From assembly GCA_030544215.1 (NCBI GenBank), contig JARZZO010000004.1, forward strand, positions 15,736,501-15,800,500: DNA of 64,000 nucleotides. The letters are read 5' to 3'. The translations under genes and the position numbers were made by a program. Within the stretch, counting starts at the first letter, position 1; each line of letters begins with the position of its first letter. This document shows positions 1-10,522 of this stretch, piece by piece. The notes below the pieces were generated by a model. It worked only from the letters and a program-made list of their open reading frames with translations, did no database searches and was not told the DNA's origin. Origin of the DNA: Zantedeschia hybrid cultivar (lineage: Eukaryota; Streptophyta; Magnoliopsida; Alismatales; Araceae).

Positions 1-1847
1 ACGAACTTTGTGCGTGTTGCTCGTGTTTTCTTAGGCTTGATGTGATGTGTTTGGACTAGATTAAGCATGTTTAGGGGGTGTTCTTGTGGATATGGGCGTG
101 TTCATGAACGTGGTTTTGTAGCATGTTTATGGTGGATCAACTTCTCTTCCTCCCCTTTTCCGTTTTGGGCCTTTTTCGGGGTATTTGGGGTTAAGGGAGA
201 GCCCTCGGTTCGAACCAGGGAACCAGGTATCTGGCGCTAAATGGCGTCGTGCCTGGTCGACGCCTTTTAGAAAGGACGTCAGGGCAGTACGACGCCTTTT
301 AGGACAGAAACCTCCCCGTTCGAGGTCTCACGAGTTAAGGGTTCTAGCGCTAAATGACGTCATGTATGGACGACGCCTTTCAAAAGGACGTCGAGCCATC
401 ATGACGCCATTTAGGCCGGAAATCACCCCGACTGAGGGCCTGTCAGTTCGGGGATTCTGGGGATAAAAGAAGTCATGGGTGGACGATGCGATTTGAATAG
501 CGTCGGGTAACCATGACGCCTTTTAAGGCAGAAATCTCCTGATTAATGTTTTCTGGAATTTCCGGATTTCTGTGTTGAATGGCGTCTGAGGATGTCGACG
601 CCTTTTAAAAGGAGACCACTGGGGTCGACGCCTTTTAGGCCTGATTCTGAAGGCAATGTTTTTCATGAACCAGTTTAGAGTGCTTGAATGGCGTCGGCCT
701 TGGGCGACGCGATTCAAGACAGAACAACACTAATTCCTGCCAGTAAAATGTGTTTACACTGCTAGATAGTTGGTTAATGCATACTGATAGTATACTTGAT
801 GTGATGGACTCTTCGTGACCGGATGGCACTACGTTGGGTGTCGTGCGACCGTGGACTTCTTCTGTGACCAGATCGCACCGTGCCGTGTTTCTGTTTCGGT
901 GGACCTAGAGTGACAGTTGTAGCGTTCTACACCCTGTGTCGGTGCGGAAGGACACAGCGCTGACGGGAGCAGTGGCGGGGTGACGCCTAGTGGAGAGGGT
1001 CACCTGGTGAACCCCGGGGTTAGCTAGGTTGTACCGGTGTCGGAGTGGTACCTTTGGAGTGTCACTCGTGCTGGGGGAAGGAGTAACCACCTGAGCCAGT
1101 TGGGCCGGAGTAGCCAGCGTGCTATCCGAGGGGTTACTGTTTGGTCTCAGCGGGTCGGTGTTTGCTGGGGGAAGGAGTAGCCGCAGAGGTAGCCCGCGTG
1201 CTATCCGAGGGGTTACTATTTGGTCTCAGCGGGTCGATGTTTCCCACTGTCGGAGCCGTGGTTTACACGTTTTGCCGAGACGCGAGTTGTAGGTTCCTTG
1301 GTAGGGTGATTTCTGAGATATGCATGTTATATTCCAAATGCATGTGGTTTATATCGAGAATTTAGGAGCAATGTGTTACAGCTTTACTTATCTCGTTCCC
1401 ATGTATCTTTGTAATTGCACTTGTGGGTGTGTGAGTGGGAGGCAAGGGATTGAATGATCCCTACTGAGCCCAGTTCTGGTGTGGCTCACTCCCTGGGGTT
1501 TTCAGGTGTGGACCTCGTGGCGAGTGGCGACGCGTGGCGTTCTCCTTGGTGTGCGGACCAGCAGCTATCTCAGTTCCGGAGTATGCCCCGATGTTGTTGT
1601 ACTTTACTTCTGCCTGTACTTAATTAACTTGTTGGACATGTAATTATTGTTGGACTGTGTACGGACATTATTACTTTACTTTCTGCGCACTATACCTCCT
1701 TGTAGTCCGTTTGAATGTTATATTTAATCTTGTTTAACGCTTACTCCTCCAGATGTGTGAAATAAGATCCGGGTGTGAACCTACAGTTAATGGGCCGACA
1801 TCCATTTAGTGACCGGGTCTCCGGTCATAGGATGGCGGGTCGTTACA
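1..1847 (+). mobile_element. 3' part of a long LTR (family A), inserted in Tat-element gag
   Basis: This stretch matches, in reverse complement, the complete LTR at 22105-24840, including its terminus ending in GGGTCGTTACA. The element's 5' end lies outside the window, roughly 0.9 kb upstream if the lengths agree. Immediately after the terminal CA at 1847 the gag reading frame of the surrounding Tat element begins in mid-protein, so this LTR sits inside that gag. No internal region of the same family follows, so in this window it behaves as a solo LTR or the 3' LTR of an element lying upstream. The first 700 bases carry eight GGCGTC-N10-GACGCC dyads. The 2.7-kb length suggests a Ty3/gypsy Tekay/Del-like source, but that assignment is a guess. 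Confidence 0.8.
243..711. repeat. Array of eight GGCGTC-N10-GACGCC dyads
   Basis: Left arms begin at about 243, 275, 356, 387, 499, 581, 611 and 690. Each is followed, after exactly 10 nt, by GACGCC or a one-base variant. Flanks extend the symmetry (TAAAT or AAAA before the left arm, TTTTAG or ATTTAG after the right), giving about 34-nt dyads. Neighbouring dyads pair into double units of about 65 bp (243-296, 356-408). Spacer sequences differ from copy to copy. Confidence 0.85.
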
Positions 1848-3492
1848 TGGGCCGCAGCTTTCATCCTCTAGGCAACCGGCTTGACCGCAAACGCCTGCTT
1901 ATCAAAATGCCCTCCGGCATGGCGGAAGCTCTGCCGGACCTCCTCTTTATTGTCCCCCCTATCCAACGTACTCTAGGCAGCAGGCCTATCAAGTACCTCC
2001 ACCTCTTCCTCCTCCCCAGGCAGATCTGACCACTCAAGCGTTGCTGGACAAGATGGAGCGCATGGATGAGCAGTTTAACAACCTCCAGAAGATGATGGGG
2101 GTTAAAGCTGTGCTAGAGATCAATTTGCCGAGCCTACCGGTATTCCACCTACCACCCTCTGAGATGCCAGTGTATCGGAAGTACAACGGTACTGGTAACC
2201 CCTTCACACATCTCAAAGAGTTTATGTACGAATCATCTTTCTGGCAGAACGACAAGAGGTCGTTGGCCTTTTTGTTCAGGAGATCTCTAGAGGGACCAGC
2301 CCTCGAGTGGTTCTTTTCTCTGGAACCCTCCGAAGTAGAGGATTACGGTATCGTTTCACGTAAATTTATCCAACGATACCAGGACAGAGTTGCACCATCC
2401 TTGTCCATCACTGACCTCATTGCAGAAAAGATGAAACTTGATGAGGAGTTTGTCAGTTTTGCTGACAGGTGGCAGGGCCTGGCCGAAAAGGTAAAAGATC
2501 ACTTGTCCGAGTCCGAACAAGTGAAGATGTTAATTTCCAACGCTACGCCCCAGTTCAAGCTAGTCCTCTCCTTGAACAATCTGACCAACATGGCAGAGCT
2601 CTATGAAAGAGCACGGTACTGCCAAAATGCCTTCAAGGACGCTACGTTCTCTAGCGTCTTTGATCCTCACAGACCTAGTAGGCCTCCACCTCGGAAGCCT
2701 GTAGTGCCAAACTCCCCTAGCACAGGTCCGACTACTGAGGGCACGCTCTCTCACGAGCAAGTCAGTACCATGAATAATAATTCGCCCCAGTTCGTGAGGA
2801 ACCAGCAGCAGTACCAGAGGCCATCGCAGCCAAACCAGCAGGGGTACAGGCAGCAGCAGAACCCCCATTATCAGCAACAATATCAGCGGCCCCAGCAGCC
2901 GAACCCGAACCAGAACCAGCACCAGCAACAGCTACATCAGCCGCCGCAACGGCAACAACAGTACCAGCAACCCCAACAACAGCAATATCAGCAACAGCAG
3001 CAGCAGTACCAGCCGCGCGCACCACCGGCGTACCATAATGTCCCTCCTCCTGGTGACTACAACCAGCAGAGGAGACCTCCGGGCCCTAAAAGGGCAGAAT
3101 ACCCGGCCCTCCCAGAATCCTTGGCAGATATCTTCAGTGCTCTAATGGCAGCTAATGCCTTAGTTTTGCCAAGGGAAAAGGCCGTCTGGCCTCAAAATGC
3201 CGACACGTCCAGGTATTGCTACTTCCATAGGCAACCTGGGCATACCATCGACACCTGCTTCCAGTTTAGATATTACATTCATGATCTCAACGAGCAGGGC
3301 GGCATAGACTGGGAGAAGATGAAAAAGTATATATCAGTCCTGAAGGCGAGAAGACCACAGCAGCAGCAGCAGCAAGCAAGATCACCAGCACAAAGCAGCA
3401 CCACCACCCAATATGGGTATAGTGCAGAATCCACTCCCAGAGCACCAGAACCAAAACCAAGTTGTCCCTATCTTGACAAACAGCCAGTCTGA
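1848..3492 (+). pseudogene. Tat-element gag (capsid/nucleocapsid), N-terminus removed
   Basis: Gag builds the cytoplasmic virus-like particle that packages element RNA. The frame is already open at 1849, has a TGA at 1882-1884, then stays open to 3492 (483 residues from 2041). Upstream of about 2040 it is proline/glutamine rich (YPTYSR, QAYQVPPP). It then shows the retrotransposon gag core: EMPVYRKYNGTGNP, PALEWFFSL and FIQRYQD, followed by a helical stretch ending NMAELYERAR. A very Q/P-rich linker spans about 2790-3060. A Cys/His segment near 3215-3260 (CYFHRQPGHTIDTC) resembles the knuckle-like motif of plant gypsy gags. The true start was lost when the family A LTR inserted upstream. The 3' end overlaps the protease frame by 80 nt. 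Confidence 0.8.
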
Positions 3493-5971
3493 GGCTGACC
3501 GTGGGCAACAGTGGAGAATAGAGGACTCTTCCTCTCTCTATTCGACGGGTCATATTCCAAGTACTGCAGAACGACCGCCACGCCGTACCCTCCACATACC
3601 CAGGCCACAACCCATTACCATCACCCCTCTACCGAAACCCACATATCACTCGCCCACACCCAATAACCCATTACCACCACCCGCCTTCCTTAAGCCCATC
3701 ACGCCACGCACCACTACACCGCTACCATATAATCCACTGCAAACCAACTACGCGCCCCTCCTACCATCTAGGCCATTACTCCGCGTACCATTCCCTACTT
3801 CACCCGCTACCACTACCACCTACCCAGATATCCCCTTACCATCCAGACCGCTATTACGCGTCCCATTCCCCACTTCACCAACCACTTACCCATCTACCAT
3901 CCAACCCTCTAGGCCTTTAATCCGCACCGCGCCATCACCACCTAACCCTACGCCATCACCTACATCGTCCGCACCATCCAACCCTGCGGTACTTAAGGTG
4001 TCACCCGGATCCTCCACGGTTGAGGAACATGCGCTCCGAAGTGGAAGGATTTTCAACAAAGTCTTTCCTCAGTCCACAGTTAGAGACGGCCCATCACAGC
4101 CGACTGAGGAAGCCCATAATGAAGAGAGTGCACCAGGCACTCAATATGACTTGTTGAAACATCTGGACAGAACACCGGCACGGATCTCCATACTAGAACT
4201 AATCAAGAGATCAAAGAGTCACCAAGAAGCCTTAATGGAATATCTACAGAAGGTGATGGTCAACGAGGATGTGCCGGTAGAAAAAATTGCAGCACTACTA
4301 GTTCCTCAGGGGGATCAGCCCTCCATTACATTTCACACATCGGAACTAGCACCGCCAGCAGCCAGAAGCATGGCTCTGAGCATCACGGTCAACATCTGCA
4401 AGAAGGCCGTAGATGCATGCCTGGTTGACACAGGGGCCTCGATCAATGTTCTACCTCCGAAGACCCTGGAGCTGTGCGGTGTGCCCAAAGAAAAATGGCT
4501 GCCTAGCCCCATCTCTGTGACAGCATATGACAATTCTACCCGTTCCCTTCTGGGAATGGTTTATTTGAAGGTGGAGCTAGGCCCTGTAAGTCATTCAGAG
4601 GTCGAATTTCACATCCTAGAAATCGACCCTTCTATAAATGCCATTTTAGGTCGTCCTTATATTAAAACTCTTGAGGCGATTCCCTCTACGAATCACCAAT
4701 GCCTCAAATTCCCTTTCAAAGGACGAATTATTAAAGTAACGAGCATGCCGATACTTGCTGCTGCTCATACCATGAATGTTAAATCTACTGCTTTACCTGG
4801 CCGACAACCTTTTCTGTCGGTATTACAGGTCTACCATTCAGTGGCTGATCCTTTGAAAGCCGCCCCTATTTCTCCTTACCCGTTAGATGCCATAAAAAGG
4901 GGGAAGTGCATGAGTACCCCAGGATGGAGAATTATGATGAAGAACGGCTATACGCCTGGGAAAGGTCTGGGCACACAGTTGCAAGGCAGGACCACTCCTG
5001 TTAAAGATCATCGAGCAGCACCTGGAAGTGGCCTGGGCTATAGGCCAAGAAGATTGAAGCAAGATTTGGTTCAGCAAGCAGAGATTGAAGAAGGTCGAAA
5101 AATCCTGGAGACAATGTCTACACCACCTAAGGAAGGCCGAGATCCCCTAACATGGACCCTGTATACACACTTTGTGAAGGGGCCCATACTTAGCCACGAC
5201 AACACGGTGGTCATTACTTCGTGTTTTGACTTCCATGACATATATGGGAGAGACTTGGCCAGGCATTGCTCAGAACTACTTACGTACCAATCCTTGGAGG
5301 CTCTGCGGCCTATGAAAAGGAGAAAATTTCATGATCCTGAATGCGAATGGTACAGGTGGTTCGATCTGAGAGACCTTTACATTGCACTGAACAGATTATT
5401 CCTAGATCCTGCAGAACCCAAGTGGCCGCCGCAGATTGATGAGCTGATTGAAAGCCCTGGTACCATCTTTGATAAGCGGATATTGCTGTCTAAAGAGACC
5501 GACGAAGGGGAGCCAGATGACCCTTATGAAGCTGGTTACACTACAGATCTGCTCTGGAGGGGGACATATCCTTCACATGTCTTCATGCTCCACACTCTAT
5601 TTCGTACACTGCTCTTGACCCCGACTTGGTCGCGGGTCATTATTGAAGATATTCCACGGGCTCCGCCCGTTATGATTACTCTGTCCCCTCGGGACCTTAC
5701 TCCACAACCTCCTCTCGATCTAGAGAGGATGTATGACTTGATCTTGGACATATTGCTATATGATCCCCCTAACCCTCTGGCCTTGGTGCCACTTCCTCCA
5801 TCTGATTCTCCTTCTATCTGTATTCATTCCTGTTTCATGTTTAATTCCTCTGATATCAAAAAAAAAACGCTAATTTTACAACAAATTCTTCTCAGATCTT
5901 TATCGAGGAAACTTCTTACTTGTCCGATCGCACCCCGTCGCACGGGTCCTTCGGTCAAGATTCTCTCTTAA
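3413..5971 (+). CDS. Aspartic protease plus G-patch polyprotein segment of the Tat element
   Basis: This 852-codon frame overlaps gag by 80 nt in a different frame. Residues 1-200 are proline-rich and low complexity. A retroviral-type aspartic protease follows at about residues 310-430, with the active-site motif VDTGAS near residue 340 and the flap-side ILGRPYI motif at about 408-415. At about 503-545 there is a clear G-patch (GWRIMMKNGY, GKGLG, LQG, GLGYRPR), an RNA-binding glycine-rich module found after protease in some retroelements and betaretroviruses. Residues about 570-830 form an acidic, tryptophan-containing region that I do not recognise. The frame leaves the pol frame at a run of ten A at 5858-5867, so the C-terminal residues are probably out of register. 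The protein probably matures Gag and may bind the element's RNA. Confidence 0.75.
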   Translation: MGIVQNPLPEHQNQNQVVPILTNSQSEADRGQQWRIEDSSSLYSTGHIPSTAERPPRRTLHIPRPQPITITPLPKPTYHSPTPNNPLPPPAFLKPITPRTTTPLPYNPLQTNYAPLLPSRPLLRVPFPTSPATTTTYPDIPLPSRPLLRVPFPTSPTTYPSTIQPSRPLIRTAPSPPNPTPSPTSSAPSNPAVLKVSPGSSTVEEHALRSGRIFNKVFPQSTVRDGPSQPTEEAHNEESAPGTQYDLLKHLDRTPARISILELIKRSKSHQEALMEYLQKVMVNEDVPVEKIAALLVPQGDQPSITFHTSELAPPAARSMALSITVNICKKAVDACLVDTGASINVLPPKTLELCGVPKEKWLPSPISVTAYDNSTRSLLGMVYLKVELGPVSHSEVEFHILEIDPSINAILGRPYIKTLEAIPSTNHQCLKFPFKGRIIKVTSMPILAAAHTMNVKSTALPGRQPFLSVLQVYHSVADPLKAAPISPYPLDAIKRGKCMSTPGWRIMMKNGYTPGKGLGTQLQGRTTPVKDHRAAPGSGLGYRPRRLKQDLVQQAEIEEGRKILETMSTPPKEGRDPLTWTLYTHFVKGPILSHDNTVVITSCFDFHDIYGRDLARHCSELLTYQSLEALRPMKRRKFHDPECEWYRWFDLRDLYIALNRLFLDPAEPKWPPQIDELIESPGTIFDKRILLSKETDEGEPDDPYEAGYTTDLLWRGTYPSHVFMLHTLFRTLLLTPTWSRVIIEDIPRAPPVMITLSPRDLTPQPPLDLERMYDLILDILLYDPPNPLALVPLPPSDSPSICIHSCFMFNSSDIKKKTLILQQILLRSLSRKLLTCPIAPRRTGPSVKILS

Positions 5972-6474
5972 ATCTACTCTGCCCCTCCCCTCGGGAGGAT
6001 TCTCTTGTATTTCCCCTTGTATCCCAGGATTTTCATCCTGCTTCATCTTCATTAGGTTATAATAGGGAGTTTAGTGAAGTTAGGCAGTCTAATTTTAGTC
6101 AGGTTAGGAAGTCTAGGAAGTCTAGGAAGCCTAAGGGTAGGCAAATTCCAGATAGATACTTCCATGACTTAGTTGATAGATGCTTTTCTTGTTCTTTGAT
6201 CCTTCAGTTTTTAGAAAATCCAATTCGGATGCCAGAAGACTGTATGAATGATGAGTCAGTCAATGATGGGTAAGGGATATATGAGTTAGTGCATGAAAAG
6301 GACCCCATTATTGAAAATGAGAAAGATGACGAGGACGCAGCTGAGGCTTATGCCAGTGGAGTGAAGAGATTCGATGAACCCTTAGCTGCCGTAGAAGAGC
6401 CCACCAAAGAAATCAATTTAGGGACTGAAGACGAACCTAAGGTTGTCCTCGTCAGCAAAAATCTTTCTACATAA
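5920..6474 (+). pseudogene. Protease-RT linker region of the Tat polyprotein
   Basis: After the A-run at 5858-5867 the polyprotein continues in frame 1, shared with reverse transcriptase. It is open at 5920-6270 (stop TAA 6271-6273) and 6289-6471 (stop TAA 6472-6474). The first part is serine-rich and basic (RKSRKSRKPK near 6110-6135). The second is acidic (ENEKDDEDAAEAY). The end, KEINLGTEDEPK, is the conserved lead-in to RT in plant gypsy polyproteins. No catalytic domain is present. The two nonsense codons show decay, since the reading continues directly into RT. Confidence 0.65.
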
Positions 6475-6486
6475 GATGAGAAGGCA

Positions 6487-7224
6487 ATGGTACAAGTACT
6501 TAAGGACTATAAGGACACTTTCGCCTGGAGTTATGAAGATATGCCAGGGTTAGACTCATCTTTAGTTGAACACAGATTGACGTTAAAAGAAGGAGCTAGC
6601 CCTGTCAAGCAGAAATTAAGGCGATTCCACCCACAAATGGCCGTAAAGATGAAGGAAGAAGTCGATAAATTACATAAAGCCAAATTTATTAGAGTTGTCC
6701 TTTATCCACAATGGGTGGCCAATATAGTCCCGGTTATGAAGAAGGACGGGAAGGTCAGAATTTGCATTGACTTCCGCGATTTGAACCGGGCGTGTCCTAA
6801 AGATGATTTTCCATTGCCTCATATTGATGTACTCATCGATAATACCGCTGGATATGAAACCTTATCGTTTATGGACGGATTTTTAGGGTATAATCAGATT
6901 AAGCTAGCAGAAGAAGATCAAGAGAAAACGTCATTCACTACACCTTGGGGAACATACTGTTATGTTGTTATGCCATTTGGATTAAAGAATGCTGGAGCCA
7001 CTTATCAGAGGGCTATGATGGCAATATTTCATGACATGATGCACATATATCTGGAAGTGTATGTGGATGACTTATTGGTTAAATCTAAGACAAAGGCTGA
7101 GTACGCCAAAGTTTTGGCAAGGGTATTAGAGAGATCGAGAGAATATCAGTTAAAGATGAACCCCAAGAAATGTGTATTCGGGGTATCTTCAGGAAAATTG
7201 CTTGGATTTATCGTCAGCAAATAG
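6487..7224 (+). CDS. Reverse transcriptase domain of the Tat element
   Basis: RNA-dependent DNA polymerase that copies element RNA in the cytoplasmic particle. Visible RT motifs in order are WVANIVPVMKKDGKVR and CIDFRDLN (finger region), FMDGFLGYNQI, TTPWGTYCYVVMPFGLKNA, and the catalytic box YVDDLL near 7063-7080, then LGFIVSK. The sequence is typical of Ty3/gypsy RT. The frame ends at a TAG (7222-7224), in the position where the family normally reads straight on into GIEIDP, so the stop is a nonsense mutation. The same frame resumes from 7225 into the RNase H and integrase part. Confidence 0.85.
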   Translation: MVQVLKDYKDTFAWSYEDMPGLDSSLVEHRLTLKEGASPVKQKLRRFHPQMAVKMKEEVDKLHKAKFIRVVLYPQWVANIVPVMKKDGKVRICIDFRDLNRACPKDDFPLPHIDVLIDNTAGYETLSFMDGFLGYNQIKLAEEDQEKTSFTTPWGTYCYVVMPFGLKNAGATYQRAMMAIFHDMMHIYLEVYVDDLLVKSKTKAEYAKVLARVLERSREYQLKMNPKKCVFGVSSGKLLGFIVSK

Positions 7225-9486
7225 GGAATTGAGATCGATCCCAATAAGGCGAAGGCTATTAGAGAAATGCCACCTCCCAAAAACTTGAAGGAGCTAAGAG
7301 GATTAATCGGGAGGTTACAATTTATTCGCCGCTTTGTCTCCCAGCACTCACAAAGGTGTAAGCCGTTTTACGAGCTTACCAAGCCGGGAGTCAAATTTGA
7401 TTGGGACGATAAGTGTCGGGAGGCATTCGATGGATTAAAGAACTATTTAGTAAGTCCTCCTGTTTTGAGACCACCATCTCCAGGCAAACCATTGATACTT
7501 TACATTTCAGTCCTAGATGATGCAGTGGGGGCTGTCCTAGCACAAGAGGATGAAGAAGGAAAAGAGAGGGCAGCCTATTATCTCTCTAAATTTCGCAACC
7601 CCGCTGAACAAAGATATACGACGATGGAGAAAACATGTGCAGCATTAGTTTGGGTTGTGCAGAAATTAAAGCATTATTTTCTGGCCCATGAAGTCCATCT
7701 CATCGCTAGGATGAATCCGATCAAATTCCTTCTGGAGAAATCTGTTCTTACTGATAGGTTAGCGCGATGGCAAAGCTTTCTATCTCAATTCGATATCATT
7801 TATATTCAGCAGAAAGCGATCAAGGGCTATGCCATAGCAGAACATCTCGCTCATCATCCCCTTCCTCGATTTGATCCAGTGCGATCAGAGTTTCCGGATG
7901 AGGAACTGATGTCCGTAAATCAGATCAGAGATGATATGTGGACTCTGCATTTTGACGGAGCTCTGAATTCTCATGGAAAGGGGATCGGTATCGTCCTGTT
8001 ATCACCTGAAAGTGTCACCATTCCACAAGCCTTTCAGCTTGATTTTCCAGTCACTAACAATATAGCTGAATACGAGGCACTTCTTGCTGGCCTCGAGGCT
8101 GCTCATTTCCATGGTGCCACCAAACTCAGGATTGTAGGTGATAGCCAACTAATTCTTCGTCAAGTGCTGACCAAGTATCGAACTCTTGATCCTAAGCTCA
8201 AGCCTTATCAAGAACTTACTTCTGCTTACTTAAAGCTTTTCACGAAATTGATCTTTGTCCATGTCCCTAGGAATCAGAACATCTTAGCTAACGCTCTAAC
8301 TTCATTGGCATCTTCTCTTAATTTTCTAATCAGCAAGCAATCTGAATCAATCATAGTTCATAAGCGTCTTTCACCTGCCGTGAAAGACCCTTCATTTCTT
8401 AGAACTAAGGAGAAGTTGCTGAAGAAAGTCAGAGACGGAGATATTGTGGAAAAGAGAGAAATCATGTTAATGGAGCTGTTGGAAGAGATGGATGATGAAC
8501 AGAAGCCATGGTATTATGAGATTGCAAAATATTGTGAAGATCAATCATATCCTGAGGAAGCTACAACTGAGGAGAAGATAGTTATCAGGAGAATTGCTCA
8601 ACGATATACCCTAGTTGGAGGAGCACTGTACAAGAGAGGTTTTGATGGAGTTCTTCTAAGATGTCTAGACGAAGATGAGCTTTGGAAGGTTATGGAAGGA
8701 GCTCATAGTGGAGTTTGTGGTGGCCATGTCAATGGACAGATGCTAGCAAAGAAGATCCTTAGACAAGGATTTTATTGGCCAACCATGGAAGAAGACTGTG
8801 TAGGATATGTCAATAGGTGTGTTAAGTGTCAACTTCACGCCGACAAAATTCATTCTCCTGTATCTTCACTCCACCTTGTTTCCTCCCCATGGCCTTTCTC
8901 CATGTGGGCTTTCGACATTATTGGACCTTTTGGTAATCCAGATTCCGGCATCAAGCAAAAATCTTTCATTCTCACGGCAACGGAATACTTCACCAAGTGG
9001 GCAGAAGCTGAAGCGTACGTGGAGATCAAAGCATCAACCGTCTGCAAGTTCATCATGAAGAACATCATCACCCGATTAGGAATTCCAAGCACCATCGTCA
9101 CCGACAACGGACCGCAGTTCGTGTCACAAGAATTGAAGGACCTCTGCAACAGGTACAAAATTGCATTGCATCATTCATCTCCTTATTATCCGCAAGGCAA
9201 TGGCCAAGCAGAGGCAACAAATAAGACTTTGATAAAAATTATCAAAAAGACGTGCAAATCTAACAAATTTGCAGATTGGCCAGAAAAATTGGTTGAGGCT
9301 CTATGGGCCTACCGAACTTCAATCCGCACGCCTACTGGGCAAACTCCTTATTCCTTAACATTTGGAATGGAGGCGGTAGTTCCATATGAGATCCTCATAC
9401 CGTCATTAAGAGTACAATTGAATAAGGAATTTTCCATTGATGAACACCGTTCAGCACTCCTTGCTCAATTAGAACTTTTAGACTAA
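7225..9486 (+). CDS. RT connection, RNase H, archaeal-type RNase H and integrase of the Tat element
   Basis: In frame with RT after one nonsense codon. It opens with the RT thumb/connection (PPPKNLKELRGLIGRL). A retroviral RNase H follows (LYISVLDDAVGAVL, AAYYLSKF, RYTTMEK). A second RNase H of the archaeal type lies at about 7935-8310 (WTLHFDGALN, NNIAEYEALLAGLEAA, GDSQLI, VPRNQNILAN). This double arrangement marks the Tat lineage. Integrase starts with an H-H-C-C finger (HSGVCGGH near 8704, CVKCQ near 8824), then the catalytic core D (WAFDIIGP), D (IVTDNGPQF), E (NGQAEATNKT). The frame ends at a TAA at 9484-9486 inside the integrase C-terminal region. RNase H removes template RNA, and integrase joins the cDNA to nuclear DNA. 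Confidence 0.85.
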   Translation, partial: GIEIDPNKAKAIREMPPPKNLKELRGLIGRLQFIRRFVSQHSQRCKPFYELTKPGVKFDWDDKCREAFDGLKNYLVSPPVLRPPSPGKPLILYISVLDDAVGAVLAQEDEEGKERAAYYLSKFRNPAEQRYTTMEKTCAALVWVVQKLKHYFLAHEVHLIARMNPIKFLLEKSVLTDRLARWQSFLSQFDIIYIQQKAIKGYAIAEHLAHHPLPRFDPVRSEFPDEELMSVNQIRDDMWTLHFDGALNSHGKGIGIVLLSPESVTIPQAFQLDFPVTNNIAEYEALLAGLEAAHFHGATKLRIVGDSQLILRQVLTKYRTLDPKLKPYQELTSAYLKLFTKLIFVHVPRNQNILANALTSLASSLNFLISKQSESIIVHKRLSPAVKDPSFLRTKEKLLKKVRDGDIVEKREIMLMELLEEMDDEQKPWYYEIAKYCEDQSYPEEATTEEKIVIRRIAQRYTLVGGALYKRGFDGVLLRCLDEDELWKVMEGAHSGVCGGHVNGQMLAKKILRQGFYWPTMEEDCVGYVNRCVKCQLHADKIHSPVSSLHLVSSPWPFSMWAFDIIGPFGNPDSGIKQKSFILTATEYFTKWAEAEAYVEIKASTVCKFIMKNIITRLGIPSTIVTDNGPQFVSQELKDLCNRYKIALHHSSPYYPQGNGQAEATNKTLIKIIKKTCKSNKFADWPEKLVEALWAYRTSIRTPTGQTPYSLTFGMEAVVPYEILIPSLRVQLNKEFSIDEHRSALLAQLELLD

Positions 9487-9769
9487 AAAAAGATGGTCAG
9501 CTGCTAATTATGCAAAAATTTATTAAAACAGACTAGCACGTTTTTATCAGAAGAAAGTCATTGAACGTAAGTTCAAAGTCGGTGAAATGGTCGTCAAAAA
9601 GATTTTTGTAAAACCTGGTGGTCCGCGTTCTAAGATCCAACCCAACTGGGAGGGACCTTATGTTGTATCGCACGCTTTTCCTGATAATGCTTATCGTCTT
9701 GTTAATACAGAAGGAGAAGAGCTAAATCATCCCTGGAATGGCTTATATCTTAAGAAATACTACCCTTAG
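9487..9769 (+). pseudogene. Integrase C-terminal domain of the Tat element, frameshifted
   Basis: The C-terminal DNA-binding part of integrase continues after the stop at 9484, with at least one frame change between 9487 and 9586. From 9587 the recognisable stretch reads VVKKIFVKPGG, then LQPNW-like KIQPNWEGPY, DNAYRLVNTEG and a terminal LKKYYP before TAG (9767-9769). This tail ends most plant Tat polyproteins, so the coding part stops here. Confidence 0.75.
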
Positions 9770-10522
9770 GTTAAAGAGTCGATCAGTATGGTACAAAGAC
9801 CAGTGGAATCAGAAAGTTTATAAACTCGAATTTCTTTGTTAGTCTGGATAACTTAACTTCAAATACATTACTACACATACTGACACGTTTGATTCGTGAG
9901 TAACAAGAGATGCCAAGTCCTAAAGAATACCGAAGCTTGACCGAAAGGGTAAAGTACAAATCATTCTTTTTTAAAGCAAAAATCTGTTTTACACTCAGCC
10001 CATGATGTCGGAACGAGGCTTAGAATAGACTACCAAGAATACCCGCCATCTTAGTAGGAGGCCGTCATAAAAAAAATGGGGGAGATCCGTCCCAAAGAAA
10101 AGAATAGAAAAAGCAAAAGCACAAGCAAAAAGCAAAGTCCAAATGTCAAATCAAAAGGCCATTACATTACAAACGTTACATCAAGGCCATGAAATGAAAC
10201 GAAAGGGAACGCAAGGTCGATAAATACCCCGGAATGAAATGACTGAACCCCAACGGATATTAGGGTAAGAAAGGAACATCTTTTTAAGTCTCCGGAACCT
10301 TCTCATGGGCTTTCTAAACTTATTCTTCTTTTCCTTCTAAAGAGGTGTACTCCAAACTTAAGGAATGGCTTAGATTGACTAAGGATCGAATCATCAAATG
10401 GGATCACGAATGGAAACACAAATTCAAACACGATGGGTTTAGGTTAAGTTGTTAAAGAACAATTTGGAAATTAAGTTAATAAATGAATATGATCTTTTGA
10501 TCTGAGTACCATGCTGGTCTTT

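Noticed and set aside
185..466. 93-codon ORF over the dyad array
   Set aside because: It lies wholly inside the LTR and is made of repeated dyad sequence. No protein features.
2560..3025. Minus-strand ORFs of 87-122 codons opposite gag
   Set aside because: They are shadows of the Q/P-rich repeat in gag; low complexity on the opposite strand.
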